From the NCBI RefSeq assembly GCF_000015565.1, contig NC_008786.1, positions 2,170,001 through 2,234,000 on the forward strand: DNA of 64,000 bases. Direction: 5' to 3'. The first letter of the stretch is position 1; each line of letters opens with the position of its first letter. The position numbers were made by a program, and so were the translations under genes. Of this stretch, positions 41,569-50,506 are shown in pieces. Source of the stretch: Verminephrobacter eiseniae EF01-2 (GTDB lineage Bacteria > Pseudomonadota > Gammaproteobacteria > Burkholderiales > Burkholderiaceae_C). Below the pieces are notes generated by a model. It did not search any database, was not told where the DNA came from, and worked only from the letters and a program-made list of their open reading frames with translations.

Positions 41569-43097
41569 GCCAGCTCAGCACCCTGAAGCCGCACAGCATC
41601 CACATCGCGATCATGGCCCTCGGAGGCCAGGGCGGCGGGGTTTTGGTGGACTGGATCGTGCGCCTGGCCGAACATGCCGGCTGGACCGCGCAGGCCACGT
41701 CGGTGGCCGGGGTCGCCCAGCGCACCGGGGCCACCATCTACTACATCGAACTGGTCGAGCCGACGCCAGGCCAGGCGCCGGTGCTGGCGCTGATGGCCGT
41801 GCCCGGCGATGTGGACGTGCTGATCGCCGCCGAACTGATGGAAGCCGGCCGCGCCGTCGAGCGCGGCTTGGTGACCCCCGGGCGCACCACGGTGATCGCC
41901 AGCAGCCACCGGGTCTTTGCGATCCAGGAAAAGATGGTGTCGGGCAACGGCATTGCCGATAGCGCCCAGGTGCTGGACATCGTGCGGCGCGAGGCCCGTC
42001 ATCTGGTCATGGCCGACATGCAGGCGCTGGCGGCGGGGCAGGGCAGCGTGATCTCGGCAAGCCTGTTCGGCGCGCTGGCCGGCAGCGGCGCGCTGCCCTT
42101 CGCGCTGGCCGAATTCGAAGCGGTGGTCGAACGCAGCGGCGTCGGCGTCAAGCCAAGCCTCGCCGCGCTGCGCGCCGGCGCCGCCGTGGCGCGCAGCGCG
42201 GCACCGCCCGATCCGCCCGCCGACCCGATGCACACGGCGCCGCGCCCGCTGCCTGCAACGGCCGCCAGCGCGCAACTGCAACCGCTGCTGGAGCGCATCC
42301 GCGCCGCGTTCCCCCGGCCGGCGTGGGACTGGCTCGGCGAAGGTCTGGCGCGGGTCGTGGACTACCAGGACGCGGCCTACGGCGGCGAGTACCTCGACCA
42401 TGTGGCCCGCCTGCTGGCCGCCGACCCCGACGCCGACGCCGCAGACGGCCAGGTGGCCATCGAGGCCGCGCGCTGGGTCGCGGTGGCCATGAGTTACGAC
42501 GACGTGATCCGTGTCGCCGATTTGAAAACGCGCGCGGAGCGTTCGGCGCGCCTGCGGCGCGAGGTGGCGGCAGGGGCCGACGACGTGGTCGGCAGCGAGG
42601 AGTACTTCCACCCCCGGATGGAGGAAGTCATGGGCCTGCTGCCGCGCCGCCTGGCCGACTGGCTGGACGGCTCGCCCCGGCTCAGGGACTGGCTCGCCTC
42701 GCGCCTGAGCCGGGGCCGGCGCATCCGCACGCACACGCTGCGCGGCCATCTGCAGTTGCACCTGGTGGCCGGCCTGCGGCGCTGGCGCCGCAGCAGCCGT
42801 CGCCACGCCGAGGAACTGGGCCATCTCCAGGCCTGGCTGGCCGAGGTGCAGCAGGTGCTGCCGCACGACCGCGCGCTGGCCCTCGAATTGCTGCGCTGTC
42901 GCCGTTTGGTCAAAGGCTACAGCGATACGCATGCGCGCGGCAGCAGCCGCTTCGACCGCCTGCTGCGCGCCGCGCGCGAACTGCGCGGCCGCGCAGATGC
43001 CGGCCCGGCGCTTGGCGCGCTGCGCGAGGCCGCACTGCGCGACGCCGAGGGCCAGGCACTGAGCCAGAGGTTGCAGACACTGGGGCTGGCGCCATGA
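41565..43097 (+). CDS. iorB: Indolepyruvate oxidoreductase, beta subunit (long proteobacterial form)
   Basis: A 510-residue protein. The N-terminal ~200 residues are the gamma-type domain of 2-oxoacid oxidoreductases (IAIMALGGQGGGVLVDWIV, SVAGVAQRTGATIYYIEL). The C-terminal ~300 residues, rich in Arg and Ala (DYQDAAYGGEYLDHVARLLA, GSEEYFHPRMEEVMGLLP), form the extra domain of the long proteobacterial version. ATG 41565 overlaps the iorA stop; the frame is open far upstream only as a shadow of iorA. Confidence 0.9.
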   Translation: MSQLSTLKPHSIHIAIMALGGQGGGVLVDWIVRLAEHAGWTAQATSVAGVAQRTGATIYYIELVEPTPGQAPVLALMAVPGDVDVLIAAELMEAGRAVERGLVTPGRTTVIASSHRVFAIQEKMVSGNGIADSAQVLDIVRREARHLVMADMQALAAGQGSVISASLFGALAGSGALPFALAEFEAVVERSGVGVKPSLAALRAGAAVARSAAPPDPPADPMHTAPRPLPATAASAQLQPLLERIRAAFPRPAWDWLGEGLARVVDYQDAAYGGEYLDHVARLLAADPDADAADGQVAIEAARWVAVAMSYDDVIRVADLKTRAERSARLRREVAAGADDVVGSEEYFHPRMEEVMGLLPRRLADWLDGSPRLRDWLASRLSRGRRIRTHTLRGHLQLHLVAGLRRWRRSSRRHAEELGHLQAWLAEVQQVLPHDRALALELLRCRRLVKGYSDTHARGSSRFDRLLRAARELRGRADAGPALGALREAALRDAEGQALSQRLQTLGLAP

Positions 43098-43294
43098 ACC
43101 GCAGCCGGCCGATGGCGTTCCCTGGCCTTCCGGCCCTGTTCGCGGCACCACGGCACGCGGACGCGATCGGGGGCCATCGAGCGCCGGTTTCCCCCCCTGA
43201 CCGCCGGCCGGCCGCCCTGTCGATCGCCGCGCCGATGCCCGGCGCGGCGCTGGCCGGGATCGAAGCCACGGCCGTCGCCGCAGATGACGGCTGA
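43094..43294 (+). CDS. Possible small translationally coupled ORF, 66 residues
   Basis: An ATG at 43094 overlaps the iorB stop (ATGA) and opens a 66-codon frame rich in Pro/Ala (MAFPGLPALFAAPRHADAIG). No family recognised and composition is like random high-GC frame. It fills the 240-bp gap before the next gene. Followed by a short CCCCCA-type repeat near 43297-43320. Confidence 0.25.
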   Translation: MNRSRPMAFPGLPALFAAPRHADAIGGHRAPVSPPDRRPAALSIAAPMPGAALAGIEATAVAADDG

Positions 43295-43337
43295 GGCCGC
43301 CCACCCCCACCCCCACCCCTTTGCCAGGAGACTGCGC

Positions 43338-44336
43338 ATGTACCAACGCCCCCGCCGCCGCGCCATCGCGATGCTGGCCGCTTCATTGACCGGATGGAGC
43401 ACTCTTTTCGGCATCACGGGCGTTGCCGCCCAGACCCCGTCGTGGCCGACGAAGCCGGTGCGCCTGGTCGTGGCCTTCCCCTCGGGAGGGCTGGCCGACG
43501 TCATGGCGCGATTGCTCCAGCAGCCACTGGGCCAAGCGCTCGGCCAGCCGGTCGTCATCGACAACCGGGGCGGAGCAGGCGGCAACGTGGCCGGCGCAGA
43601 GGTCGTGCACAACGGCGGCGATGGCCACACCTTCCTGGTCACCGTCTCGACCACCGAGTCCGTGAACCCTGTGCTGTTCGCGCGCATGCCCTTCGACCCG
43701 CACAAAGACCTGCAACCCGTGGCATTGCTGGCCAACAGCCAGCTCTTTCTGATCACGCGCCCAAGCCTTGCGCCCAACTCCCTGAAAGAGTTTGTCGCCT
43801 ATGCCCGGGCCCACCCCGGCACACTGAGCTACGGTTCGGCCGGCAACGGCACGACGCCGCACCTGGGCGTCGAGCTTTTCAAGCAAAGCGCAGGCATCAG
43901 CGCCACGCATGTGCCCTACCGTGGCGCAGCCCCCGCGATCCAGGACGTGATGGCCGGGCAGATCGACTTCTCGTTGGCCCCCGGCACGGTGTTTGCCGCC
44001 GTCAAGGCCGCAAAGCTCAAGATATTGGCGGTGGCAAGCCGCAACCGCAGCGCCAGCGCGCCCGATATCCCGACCTTCTCCGAACTGGGCCTCCAGGATG
44101 TCTACGCCGACACCTTGTTCGGCGTCTACGCGCCAAGCCATGTCGCGCCCGAAGTGATCGCGCGCATGAACCGGGAGATCAACCATCTGCTGGCACTGCC
44201 GGCCATCGCGGCCCGCTTCCTGGAGTTGGGCGCCGAGGCCGTGCCCCTGCAGGCGAGCGAATACAAGGCCATGGTGCGGGCCGAAACGCGGCTGTTCACG
44301 GACATACTCAAATCGCGTGCGATCACTGCCGATTGA
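43338..44336 (+). CDS. Bug/TctC-type tripartite tricarboxylate-family binding protein
   Basis: A 332-residue secreted protein: signal peptide RRRAIAMLAASLTGWSTLFG ending near VAAQTP, then WPTKPVRLVVAFPSGGLADV, VVIDNRGGAGGNVAGAEVV, SYGSAGNGTTPHLGVELFK and HVPYRGAAPAIQDVMAGQID, all hallmarks of Bug proteins. ATG 43338 follows CAGGAG. No TctA/TctB membrane genes are present here; orphan Bug proteins are very common in this bacterial group. Probably binds a carboxylate linked to the neighbouring oxidoreductase pathway. Confidence 0.92.
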   Translation: MYQRPRRRAIAMLAASLTGWSTLFGITGVAAQTPSWPTKPVRLVVAFPSGGLADVMARLLQQPLGQALGQPVVIDNRGGAGGNVAGAEVVHNGGDGHTFLVTVSTTESVNPVLFARMPFDPHKDLQPVALLANSQLFLITRPSLAPNSLKEFVAYARAHPGTLSYGSAGNGTTPHLGVELFKQSAGISATHVPYRGAAPAIQDVMAGQIDFSLAPGTVFAAVKAAKLKILAVASRNRSASAPDIPTFSELGLQDVYADTLFGVYAPSHVAPEVIARMNREINHLLALPAIAARFLELGAEAVPLQASEYKAMVRAETRLFTDILKSRAITAD

Positions 44337-44403
44337 GCGCCAGCAAAGCATCCCGCATCCCGCATCCCCAAGCCCTTCCCCCATCGGACGCCCAGGAGAA
44401 ACC

Positions 44404-45960
44404 ATGCACGACCACATCCACCACCCTTGTACCGGGCGCAGGCATTTCCTGCGCCACAGCGGCCTCGCGCTGGCCGCCCTTGGCAGCGCCGCCGGCCCGC
44501 TGCAAGTGCTGGCGCAAACGCAAAGCACCCTGACCATCGCCTACAACGTGGATCTGCCGTCCTGGGACCCGACCGTGGGCCCCTCGGCCGTCAACCCGAC
44601 GATACAGTCGCTCTACAAGGCTGTTTTCTCCCAGTTCATCGACCAGAACCCGGACCTGAGCCTGAAGCCGGACCTGCTGTCCGAATGGGGCTGGAACGCC
44701 GACAAGACCCAGATCGGCATGACCGTGCGGCGCGGCGCGAAATGGCACGACGGCAGCGCGGTGAGCGCCGAGGACGTGGCCTGGTCGCTGCGCCGCGCGG
44801 GCGACCCCAAGACCGGCAACCCGATCCAGTTCGTCTGGAGCAAGGTGGGCAACGTCCGCGCCCAGGGCGACAAGGTGATCGCCGATGTCAAGGAGTTCGA
44901 GCCGGCCTTCTTCAAGTGGATGGCCTTCCTGACCGGCTATGTGCTGCCGCGCGCTCACTACGAGAAGGTGGGCGCGGCCGGCTTCGAGCGCAAGCCCGTG
45001 GGCAGCGGCCCCTACCAGGTCGAGGAGTTCGTGCAAGGCTCGCACATGCGGCTGCGCGCGTTCAAGGGCTACTTCGGCCCCCAGCCCGCCTTCGAGACGG
45101 TGGTGGTGAAGTTCACGACCGACCCGTCGGCCCGCGTGGCCGAGTTGGAGTCCGGCCGCTCGGACCTGACGCTGGAGATACCCTACGAAGAGGCCGAGCG
45201 GCTGCGCGGACGGGGCTTCAACGCCAGCATCGCCCCGGTGTCGGACATCGGCATGATTTTCCTGACCAACGTCGAGCCGATGACCAACGACAAGGTGCGC
45301 CAGGCGCTCACGCTGGCCGTGGACAAGAAGGGCCTGGCCGAGCGGCTGCTCAAGGGCCATGTGACCCCCATAGACACGTTGCAGGCGAAGGACTACGCCG
45401 CCTTCGACGCCGGCATCGGGGTGCCCTTCGATGCCAGGCGCGCCGCCGCGCTGATGGCCGAGGCCGGCTACAGCCGCAGCAAGCCGCTGAAGTTCAAGGT
45501 GCAGACCACGCGCGGCTTCAAGCCCAAGGACTTCGAGGTCATGCAGGCCATTGCCGGCATGTGGAAGGCCATCGGCGCCGATGTGGAACTGGAGGTCTAC
45601 GAGGTCGCCAAGCATTACGAGCTGCGCGCCCAGCACAAACTGGCACCGGCGGCGTTCTACAACTGGGGCAACTCGATCGGCGACCCGTCCACCTCGACGG
45701 GCTTCGCCATGTTCAGCCATTCGCCCCACTCGGCCTGGAAGGACCCCAAGACCTTGGACGCGCTGATCGCCCCGCTGTGGGGCGAGAAGGACGAGGCCAA
45801 GCGCATCGCCGGCTACAAGGCGGTGGACCGGTACATCGCCGACAACGCGCTGGTGATCCCGCTGTTCCAGTACAGCCAGACGGTGGTCTACCGCAAGGGC
45901 CTGCGCTTTGCGCCGCACGGCGCCGGCTTCGTGCTGCCGCAGACGGTTGGCCGGGCCTGA
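44404..45960 (+). CDS. Dipeptide/opine-type ABC binding protein (SBP family 5)
   Basis: A 518-residue secreted protein starting HPCTGRRHFLRHSGLALAAL, a twin-arginine-like signal (GRRHFLR), then STLTIAYNVDLPSWDPTVGP, WNADKTQIGMTVRRGAKWHD and VGSGPYQVEEF, the DppA/OppA family fold. ATG 44404 follows CCAGGAG. First gene of a five-gene ABC operon. Between it and the next gene is a triple AATCGGCCCG direct repeat (about 45960-45985). Confidence 0.92.
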   Translation: MHDHIHHPCTGRRHFLRHSGLALAALGSAAGPLQVLAQTQSTLTIAYNVDLPSWDPTVGPSAVNPTIQSLYKAVFSQFIDQNPDLSLKPDLLSEWGWNADKTQIGMTVRRGAKWHDGSAVSAEDVAWSLRRAGDPKTGNPIQFVWSKVGNVRAQGDKVIADVKEFEPAFFKWMAFLTGYVLPRAHYEKVGAAGFERKPVGSGPYQVEEFVQGSHMRLRAFKGYFGPQPAFETVVVKFTTDPSARVAELESGRSDLTLEIPYEEAERLRGRGFNASIAPVSDIGMIFLTNVEPMTNDKVRQALTLAVDKKGLAERLLKGHVTPIDTLQAKDYAAFDAGIGVPFDARRAAALMAEAGYSRSKPLKFKVQTTRGFKPKDFEVMQAIAGMWKAIGADVELEVYEVAKHYELRAQHKLAPAAFYNWGNSIGDPSTSTGFAMFSHSPHSAWKDPKTLDALIAPLWGEKDEAKRIAGYKAVDRYIADNALVIPLFQYSQTVVYRKGLRFAPHGAGFVLPQTVGRA

Positions 45961-46011
45961 ATCGGCCCGAATCGGCCCGAATCGGCAGGAAGGCACTGAC
46001 GGGGAGCACGA

Positions 46012-47007
46012 TTGCGTCACGCCGTCCACCTCCTGCTGACGCTGCTGGGCGTGAGTCTCGTGGTCTTCGTGCTGATCCGCGTGGTGCCCGGCGACCCGGT
46101 GGCGATGATGATCCCGCCAGGCGCAGGCCCCGGGGACATCGCGCGCCTGCGCGCCTTCTACGGCCTGGAGCGCTCCATCCCCGAGCAGTACGGGCTGTGG
46201 CTCGTGCGCGCCGTGCAGGGCGAGTTCGGCACCTCCATCAGCCTGCGCCAGGACGTGCTGCGGCTGATCGGCCAGCGCCTGCCGGCGACGCTGGAACTGG
46301 GCCTGACGGCGCTGCTGTTCGCCGTGCTCGCCGGGGGCTTGGCCGGCATCGTCTCGGCGGCGGCGCATGGGCGCTGGGCCGCCGCGCTGATCGACGGCGC
46401 GGCGGCGCTGGTGCAGGCCGTGCCCGATTTCCTGTGGGGCCTGGTCTTCATCTTGCTGTTCGGCGTGGTGTGGATGTGGCTGCCCATCTCCGGGCGCGTC
46501 GATCCGCTGCTGCAATTTTCGGCCGCCAGCGGCTTCATTTTCTTCGAGAGCCTGCTGCGCGGCCGCTGGGATGTCACGGCCTCGGTCTTCCAGCACTCGG
46601 CGGCCCCGGCGCTGGCGCTGGCGCTGCCGGTGGCGGCGATCATCGCGCGCGTGCTCAAGGCCTCGATGCGCGAGGCCCTGGCCGCCGATTACGTGCTGCT
46701 GGCCCGCCTGAAGGGCCTGTCGCTGCCCCGCGTGCTGCTGACCGAGGCGCTGCCGAATGCGCTGACGCCGGCCTTGCAGATCACCGGCGTGCAGTTCGCC
46801 TTTCTGCTCGGCGGCACCGTGCTGATCGAACGGCTGTTCAGCTATCCCGGCATCGGCAGCCTGGCGATCAACGCCGTGATCGCGCGCGACCTGCCGCTGA
46901 TCCAGGGCGTGGTGCTGACCTTCGCCGTGCTGTTCATCGCCATCAACCTGGGCGTGGATGCGCTGACGCTGGCGCTCAACCCCCGGCTGCGGGGGGCGCG
47001 GCGATGA
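46012..47007 (+). CDS. ABC transporter permease, DppB type
   Basis: A 331-residue permease with six membrane segments; TTG start at 46012 preceded by GGGGAG. N-terminal LLLTLLGVSLVVFVLIRVVPGDP is typical of DppB. The cytoplasmic loop KASMREALAADYVLLARLKG is the EAA motif. Overlaps the next gene by 4 bp. Confidence 0.92.
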   Translation: MRHAVHLLLTLLGVSLVVFVLIRVVPGDPVAMMIPPGAGPGDIARLRAFYGLERSIPEQYGLWLVRAVQGEFGTSISLRQDVLRLIGQRLPATLELGLTALLFAVLAGGLAGIVSAAAHGRWAAALIDGAAALVQAVPDFLWGLVFILLFGVVWMWLPISGRVDPLLQFSAASGFIFFESLLRGRWDVTASVFQHSAAPALALALPVAAIIARVLKASMREALAADYVLLARLKGLSLPRVLLTEALPNALTPALQITGVQFAFLLGGTVLIERLFSYPGIGSLAINAVIARDLPLIQGVVLTFAVLFIAINLGVDALTLALNPRLRGARR

Positions 47008-47882
47008 GCCGCAGCGCCCCGGCGCTGGCCGAGCGGCTGCTGCGCAACCCCCGGGTCGTGTCGGGCGCCCTGGTTTTGCTGTTGCTGCTGGCCTGCGCGC
47101 TGTTTGCGCCCTGGCTCGCCCCGCACGATCCGCTGGAGCAGGATTTCCTCGCTCCGCTGCAAGCACCCGCCTGGTCCGCGCAGGCCGCGCCGCCCGAGAC
47201 CGGCCGCACGCCGTACTGGCTGGGCACCGACAACCTCGGGCGCGACGTGCTGTCGCGGCTGATCTGGGGCGCGCGCACGGCGGCCATCGTCGCCATGGCC
47301 GCCACATTGCTGGCCGCGCTGGCCGGCACGGCGCTGGGCGCCGCCGCCGGCTACTTCGGCGGCCGCGTCGATGCCGTCGTCTCCCGCCTGGTGGATGTGT
47401 GGATGGCCTTTCCGCCGGTGCTGCTGGCCGTGGTGCTGGTGGCGCTGCTGGGCACCGGGCTGCTGTCGGTGATCGCGGCCATCGCCGTCGTCGACTGGAC
47501 GCGCTTCGCGCGCGTGGTGCGCGCCGAGACACAGGCGCAGCAGGCGCTGGACTACGTCACCTCGGCGCGCATGCTGGGGCTGTCGCCGCTGCGCATCCTC
47601 GCCACCGAGGTGCTGCCCAATGTCGCGCCGCTGCTCATCACGCTGGTGACGCTGGAGATGGGCATTGCCATCGTCGTCGAGGCCATTCTCAGCTTCGTCG
47701 GCCTGTCCGTGGCCTCCGGCGCCTCGACCTGGGGCGGCATGCTCGGCGAAGGCCGGCTGTACGTCCACCAGGCGCCGTCCCTGATGGTGCTGCCCGTCGC
47801 CGCCACGATGCTGGCGGTGCTCGGCCTGAACGCCCTGGGCGACGGCCTGCGCCAGGAACTCGACCCGGTGCTGCGCGCATGA
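47004..47882 (+). CDS. ABC transporter permease, DppC type
   Basis: A 292-residue permease with the DppC N-terminal segment and the periplasmic motif YWLGTDNLGRDVLSRLIWGA near 71-90, EAA loop TSARMLGLSPLRILATEVLP and C-terminal STWGGMLGEG. ATG 47004 overlaps dppB-type stop. The frame is open far upstream as a shadow of earlier genes. Confidence 0.92.
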   Translation: MSRSAPALAERLLRNPRVVSGALVLLLLLACALFAPWLAPHDPLEQDFLAPLQAPAWSAQAAPPETGRTPYWLGTDNLGRDVLSRLIWGARTAAIVAMAATLLAALAGTALGAAAGYFGGRVDAVVSRLVDVWMAFPPVLLAVVLVALLGTGLLSVIAAIAVVDWTRFARVVRAETQAQQALDYVTSARMLGLSPLRILATEVLPNVAPLLITLVTLEMGIAIVVEAILSFVGLSVASGASTWGGMLGEGRLYVHQAPSLMVLPVAATMLAVLGLNALGDGLRQELDPVLRA

Positions 47883-48766
47883 ACCACAGCGCTGCGGTCC
47901 TGGAGATCGAAGACCTGCACGTAGTGATCTGCAGCGCCGGGCGCACGAGCCACATCCTGCGCGGCGTGAACCTGTCCGTGCCCGCCGCCGGCGTGCATGC
48001 GCTGGTCGGCGAATCGGGCGGCGGCAAAACCATGGTGACACGCGCTGCCACCGGGCTGCTGCCGCGCGGCGCGCGCATCGTGCGCGGGCGCATCCGCCTG
48101 GCCGGCCAGGACGTGACCCGCTGGAGCGAAGCGCAGTGGCGCCGTGTGCGCGGCCCGGTGGTCAACATGGTGTTGCAAGACCCGCTGAGCGCGCTCAACC
48201 CGGTGCGCCGCATCGGGGCGCAGATCGCCGACGTGCTGCGCCTGCACCGCGGGCTGGGCGGCAGCGACCTGGCCGGCGCGCTGCTGGCGCTGCTCGAGCG
48301 CGTGCACCTGCGCGACCCGCAGCGCGTGCTCGGGCAATACCCGCACGAACTGTCCGGCGGCATGCGCCAGCGCGTGGTCATCGCAATGGCCTGGGCCTGC
48401 CGGCCGCAGCTGATTCTGTGCGACGAACCGACCACCGCCCTGGATGTCACGGTCCAGAAAGAAGTGCTGCGCCTGATCCACGAACTCGCGCGCGACGGCC
48501 AAGGCGTGCTGCTGGTCACGCACGACCTGGGCGTGGTCGCCAAACTGGCGCGCAGCATGAGCGTGATCCACTCCGGCCGCATCCTCGAAGCAGGGCCGGT
48601 GGCCGAGGTCTACGCGCAGCCGCGCCACGCCTACACCCGCGCGCTGCTGGCGGCCACGCCCCGCTTCGACCGGCCCGGCCAGACCCTGCAACCGGTGGAC
48701 GACGCGCTGATCGCCCGGCTGGAGGCCGAAGCCTTGGCGCTGGATGGGGCGCAGGACGCGCGATGA
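47879..48766 (+). CDS. ABC transporter ATP-binding protein, DppD type
   Basis: A 295-residue ATPase: Walker A GESGGGKTM (about 44-52), Q-loop MVLQDPLSALNPV, signature LSGGMRQRVVIAMA, Walker B LILCDEPTTALDV, switch His THDLGVVAKL, and the C-terminal oligopeptide-transporter tail HAYTRALLAATPRFD. Walker A has G-G-G where S-G-S-G-K-S is common, but the Lys-Thr pair is intact. Confidence 0.93.
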   Translation: MNHSAAVLEIEDLHVVICSAGRTSHILRGVNLSVPAAGVHALVGESGGGKTMVTRAATGLLPRGARIVRGRIRLAGQDVTRWSEAQWRRVRGPVVNMVLQDPLSALNPVRRIGAQIADVLRLHRGLGGSDLAGALLALLERVHLRDPQRVLGQYPHELSGGMRQRVVIAMAWACRPQLILCDEPTTALDVTVQKEVLRLIHELARDGQGVLLVTHDLGVVAKLARSMSVIHSGRILEAGPVAEVYAQPRHAYTRALLAATPRFDRPGQTLQPVDDALIARLEAEALALDGAQDAR

Positions 48767-49584
48767 GCGCAAGCCTGCTGCAAGCCGACGGCCTGGGCCT
48801 CGATGTGCCCGATCACAACGCGCCCCGAGGCAAAGCCCGGCCCGCGCGGCGCACCCTCTTGCGCGCTGTCGGCTTCGCGCTCCGGCGCGGTGGCGCACTC
48901 GGCGTGATCGGCGAATCGGGCAGCGGCAAGAGCACCCTGGCGCGGGCGCTCACCCTGCTGATGCCGCCCCAGCGCGGCCGCATCGTCTTTGACGGGCAAG
49001 ATGTCACGGCGCTCACCGGCCCGGCGCTCACCGCCTACCGGGCACAGGTCCAACTCGTGTTCCAGGACCCGATGTCGGCACTGAACCCCCGGCGGCGCGT
49101 CGGCTCCAGCATCGTTCGCCCGCTGCAAGCCCTTGGCCGCCTGGGCGGGCGGCGCCCCGAAGCGCTGGCGGCCGAACTGCTCGATCGCGTAGGGCTTGCG
49201 CCCGCTCTGGCCAACCGCTGGCCGCACGAACTCTCCGGCGGCCAGCGCCAGCGCGTCAACATCGCGCGCGCGCTCGCACTCGCGCCCCGGGTGCTGATCG
49301 CCGACGAAGTCACCAGCGGGCTGGACGTGTCGGCCCAGGCCCGCATCGTGGCGCTGCTGGAATCGCTGCGCCGCGATACCGGCCTGTCGCTGATCTTCAT
49401 CAGCCACGACCTGTCGCTGGTGCGCAGCCTGTGCGACGACCTGCTGATCCTGCGCGCCGGCGAAGTGGTCGAAGCCGCCCCGGCCGACCAAGTGTTCGCC
49501 GCACCCGCGCATGACTACACCCGCGCCCTGCTGGCCGCCATTGCGCTGCCAGACCCGGACAGCACATGGATAGAACGCCGATGA
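48763..49584 (+). CDS. ABC transporter ATP-binding protein, DppF type
   Basis: A 273-residue ATPase: Walker A GESGSGKST, Q-loop LVFQDPMSALNPRRRV, signature LSGGQRQRVNIARALAL, Walker B LIADEVTSGLDVS (V replaces the usual P after E), switch His ISHDLSLVRSL and tail HDYTRALLAAIALPD. Last gene of the Dpp-type operon, overlapping its predecessor by 4 bp; dispersed repeat copy 3 begins about 115 bp after its stop. Confidence 0.93.
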   Translation: MSASLLQADGLGLDVPDHNAPRGKARPARRTLLRAVGFALRRGGALGVIGESGSGKSTLARALTLLMPPQRGRIVFDGQDVTALTGPALTAYRAQVQLVFQDPMSALNPRRRVGSSIVRPLQALGRLGGRRPEALAAELLDRVGLAPALANRWPHELSGGQRQRVNIARALALAPRVLIADEVTSGLDVSAQARIVALLESLRRDTGLSLIFISHDLSLVRSLCDDLLILRAGEVVEAAPADQVFAAPAHDYTRALLAAIALPDPDSTWIERR

Positions 49585-49699
49585 GCGCGGCGGCAACGGA
49601 TGGATGACCGTTCAACCCCGGGCGCCATCACTACTGCGGCATGAACTGCCGGCCTGCGCGCCAACCTTTTCGGGCCTGGAGCGCCGCCGTGGCCTGACG

Positions 49700-50000
49700 C
49701 CATTGCCAAAGCGTTCGTGAAAGCGAAGGCGGGGCGCAGACAGCACTGTCGCGTCACCGATCAGATGTCGCAGGCTGCGCGCCGCCATCGGAGCGCAGCG
49801 CAAGGCGCATCGCGCAGCTAATACCAATACACCAATACCGACCAATACCGACCAATACCGAGCGTATTGGCAAGCGATGCAACGCCGCGATGCGCTCCGA
49901 TGGCCAGCGCAGACCGACAGATGATCGGTGACGCGACAGCACGGATATGCGGCAAGCGACGCCGGCAAAGTGCACGGGTGCTTCAGGAATGGAATGACCT
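49700..50000. repeat. Dispersed ~100-bp repeat, copy 3, split by a 196-bp insertion
   Basis: The left part (49700-49742, CATTGCCAAAGCGTTCGTGA and GGGGCGCAGACA) and right part (49943-50000, CGGCAAGCGACGCCGGCAAA and CAGGAATGGAATGACC) match copies 1 and 2, but are separated by the MITE-like element plus one target-site copy. Confidence 0.8.
49747..49938. mobile_element. 192-bp MITE-like hairpin element with 17-bp perfect ends
   Basis: The ends are perfect 17-bp inverted repeats (TGTCGCGTCACCGATCA at 49747-49763 and its complement at 49922-49938), part of imperfect ~50-bp arms. The centre has three perfect 10-bp units ACCAATACCG (49831-49860). GCAC flanks both sides (49743-49746, 49939-49942) as a target duplication. 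Removing the element and one GCAC restores a 15-nt spacer of exactly the length found in the other two repeat copies. No coding capacity. Confidence 0.8.
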
Positions 50001-50437
50001 GTTCGGGGCCAGCCGCGATCGGGGCCTGGTCGGCCACCACCTGGTGGCCGCCGACACGCAGGGCCACATCGGGCGCCATTGGGGACCTGCGCAGAAACCC
50101 CCGCCGGCAGCGCGCTGGCCGTGATCTTCGGCACCCGGCCCGTGGTGCCCAATTTTGCGCAAGTCCCATCCCATATGCTGGGGTTATGGGTTTCCATTGA
50201 TCCATAGCCTGTTGTACCTGATTTGGGCAAATACCGACCAACACATTAGGTTGATTGGTTTCCAATGAGCTATATTTCGGCGTATCGGATTTGTTCCGTG
50301 GATGTCAACAGTGCAAGTTGTTGTTACCCCACCGGGTGGGTGACCGGCATCGCTGACACCCGCGCCTCTTGCTGGCCGCAAAAGGCGAACGAGACCAGAT
50401 CAAGCCTTTGCATCCCTTCCGTCAAAAGGAAAGCGCC
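50001..50437. other. Non-coding region upstream of the giant adhesin gene
   Basis: No supported gene on either strand. From about 50150 to 50320 the sequence turns A/T-rich, with two related short segments (GGTTTCCATTGATC and GGTTTCCAATGAGC). The adhesin promoter is likely here but I cannot place it. Confidence 0.5.
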
Positions 50438-50494
50438 GTGACCGCCGCCCGCCTGCCTGAATGCGGCGCACCAGCGCAATCCACGTCCCATTGA
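50438..50494 (+). CDS. Possible 18-residue leader peptide before the giant gene
   Basis: GTG 50438 opens an 18-codon frame ending in TGA at 50494, 12 bp before the giant gene's ATG. Its ribosome-binding site AAAAGGAAAGCGCC is nearly the same as that of the giant gene (GAAAGGAAAGCCCC), suggesting a small local duplication or a coupled leader. Coding status unproven. Confidence 0.3.
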   Translation: MTAARLPECGAPAQSTSH

Positions 50495-50506
50495 AAGGAA
50501 AGCCCC

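Noticed and set aside
44323..47532. 1,069-codon minus-strand frame opposite the Dpp-type operon
   Set aside because: It is an antisense shadow of high-GC genes: the plus strand carries clear binding-protein and permease motifs with overlapping starts and stops.
49831..49860. Three 10-bp repeats considered as an iteron-type origin
   Set aside because: They lie in the centre of the hairpin element, and there is no replication initiator gene or DnaA-box cluster nearby.
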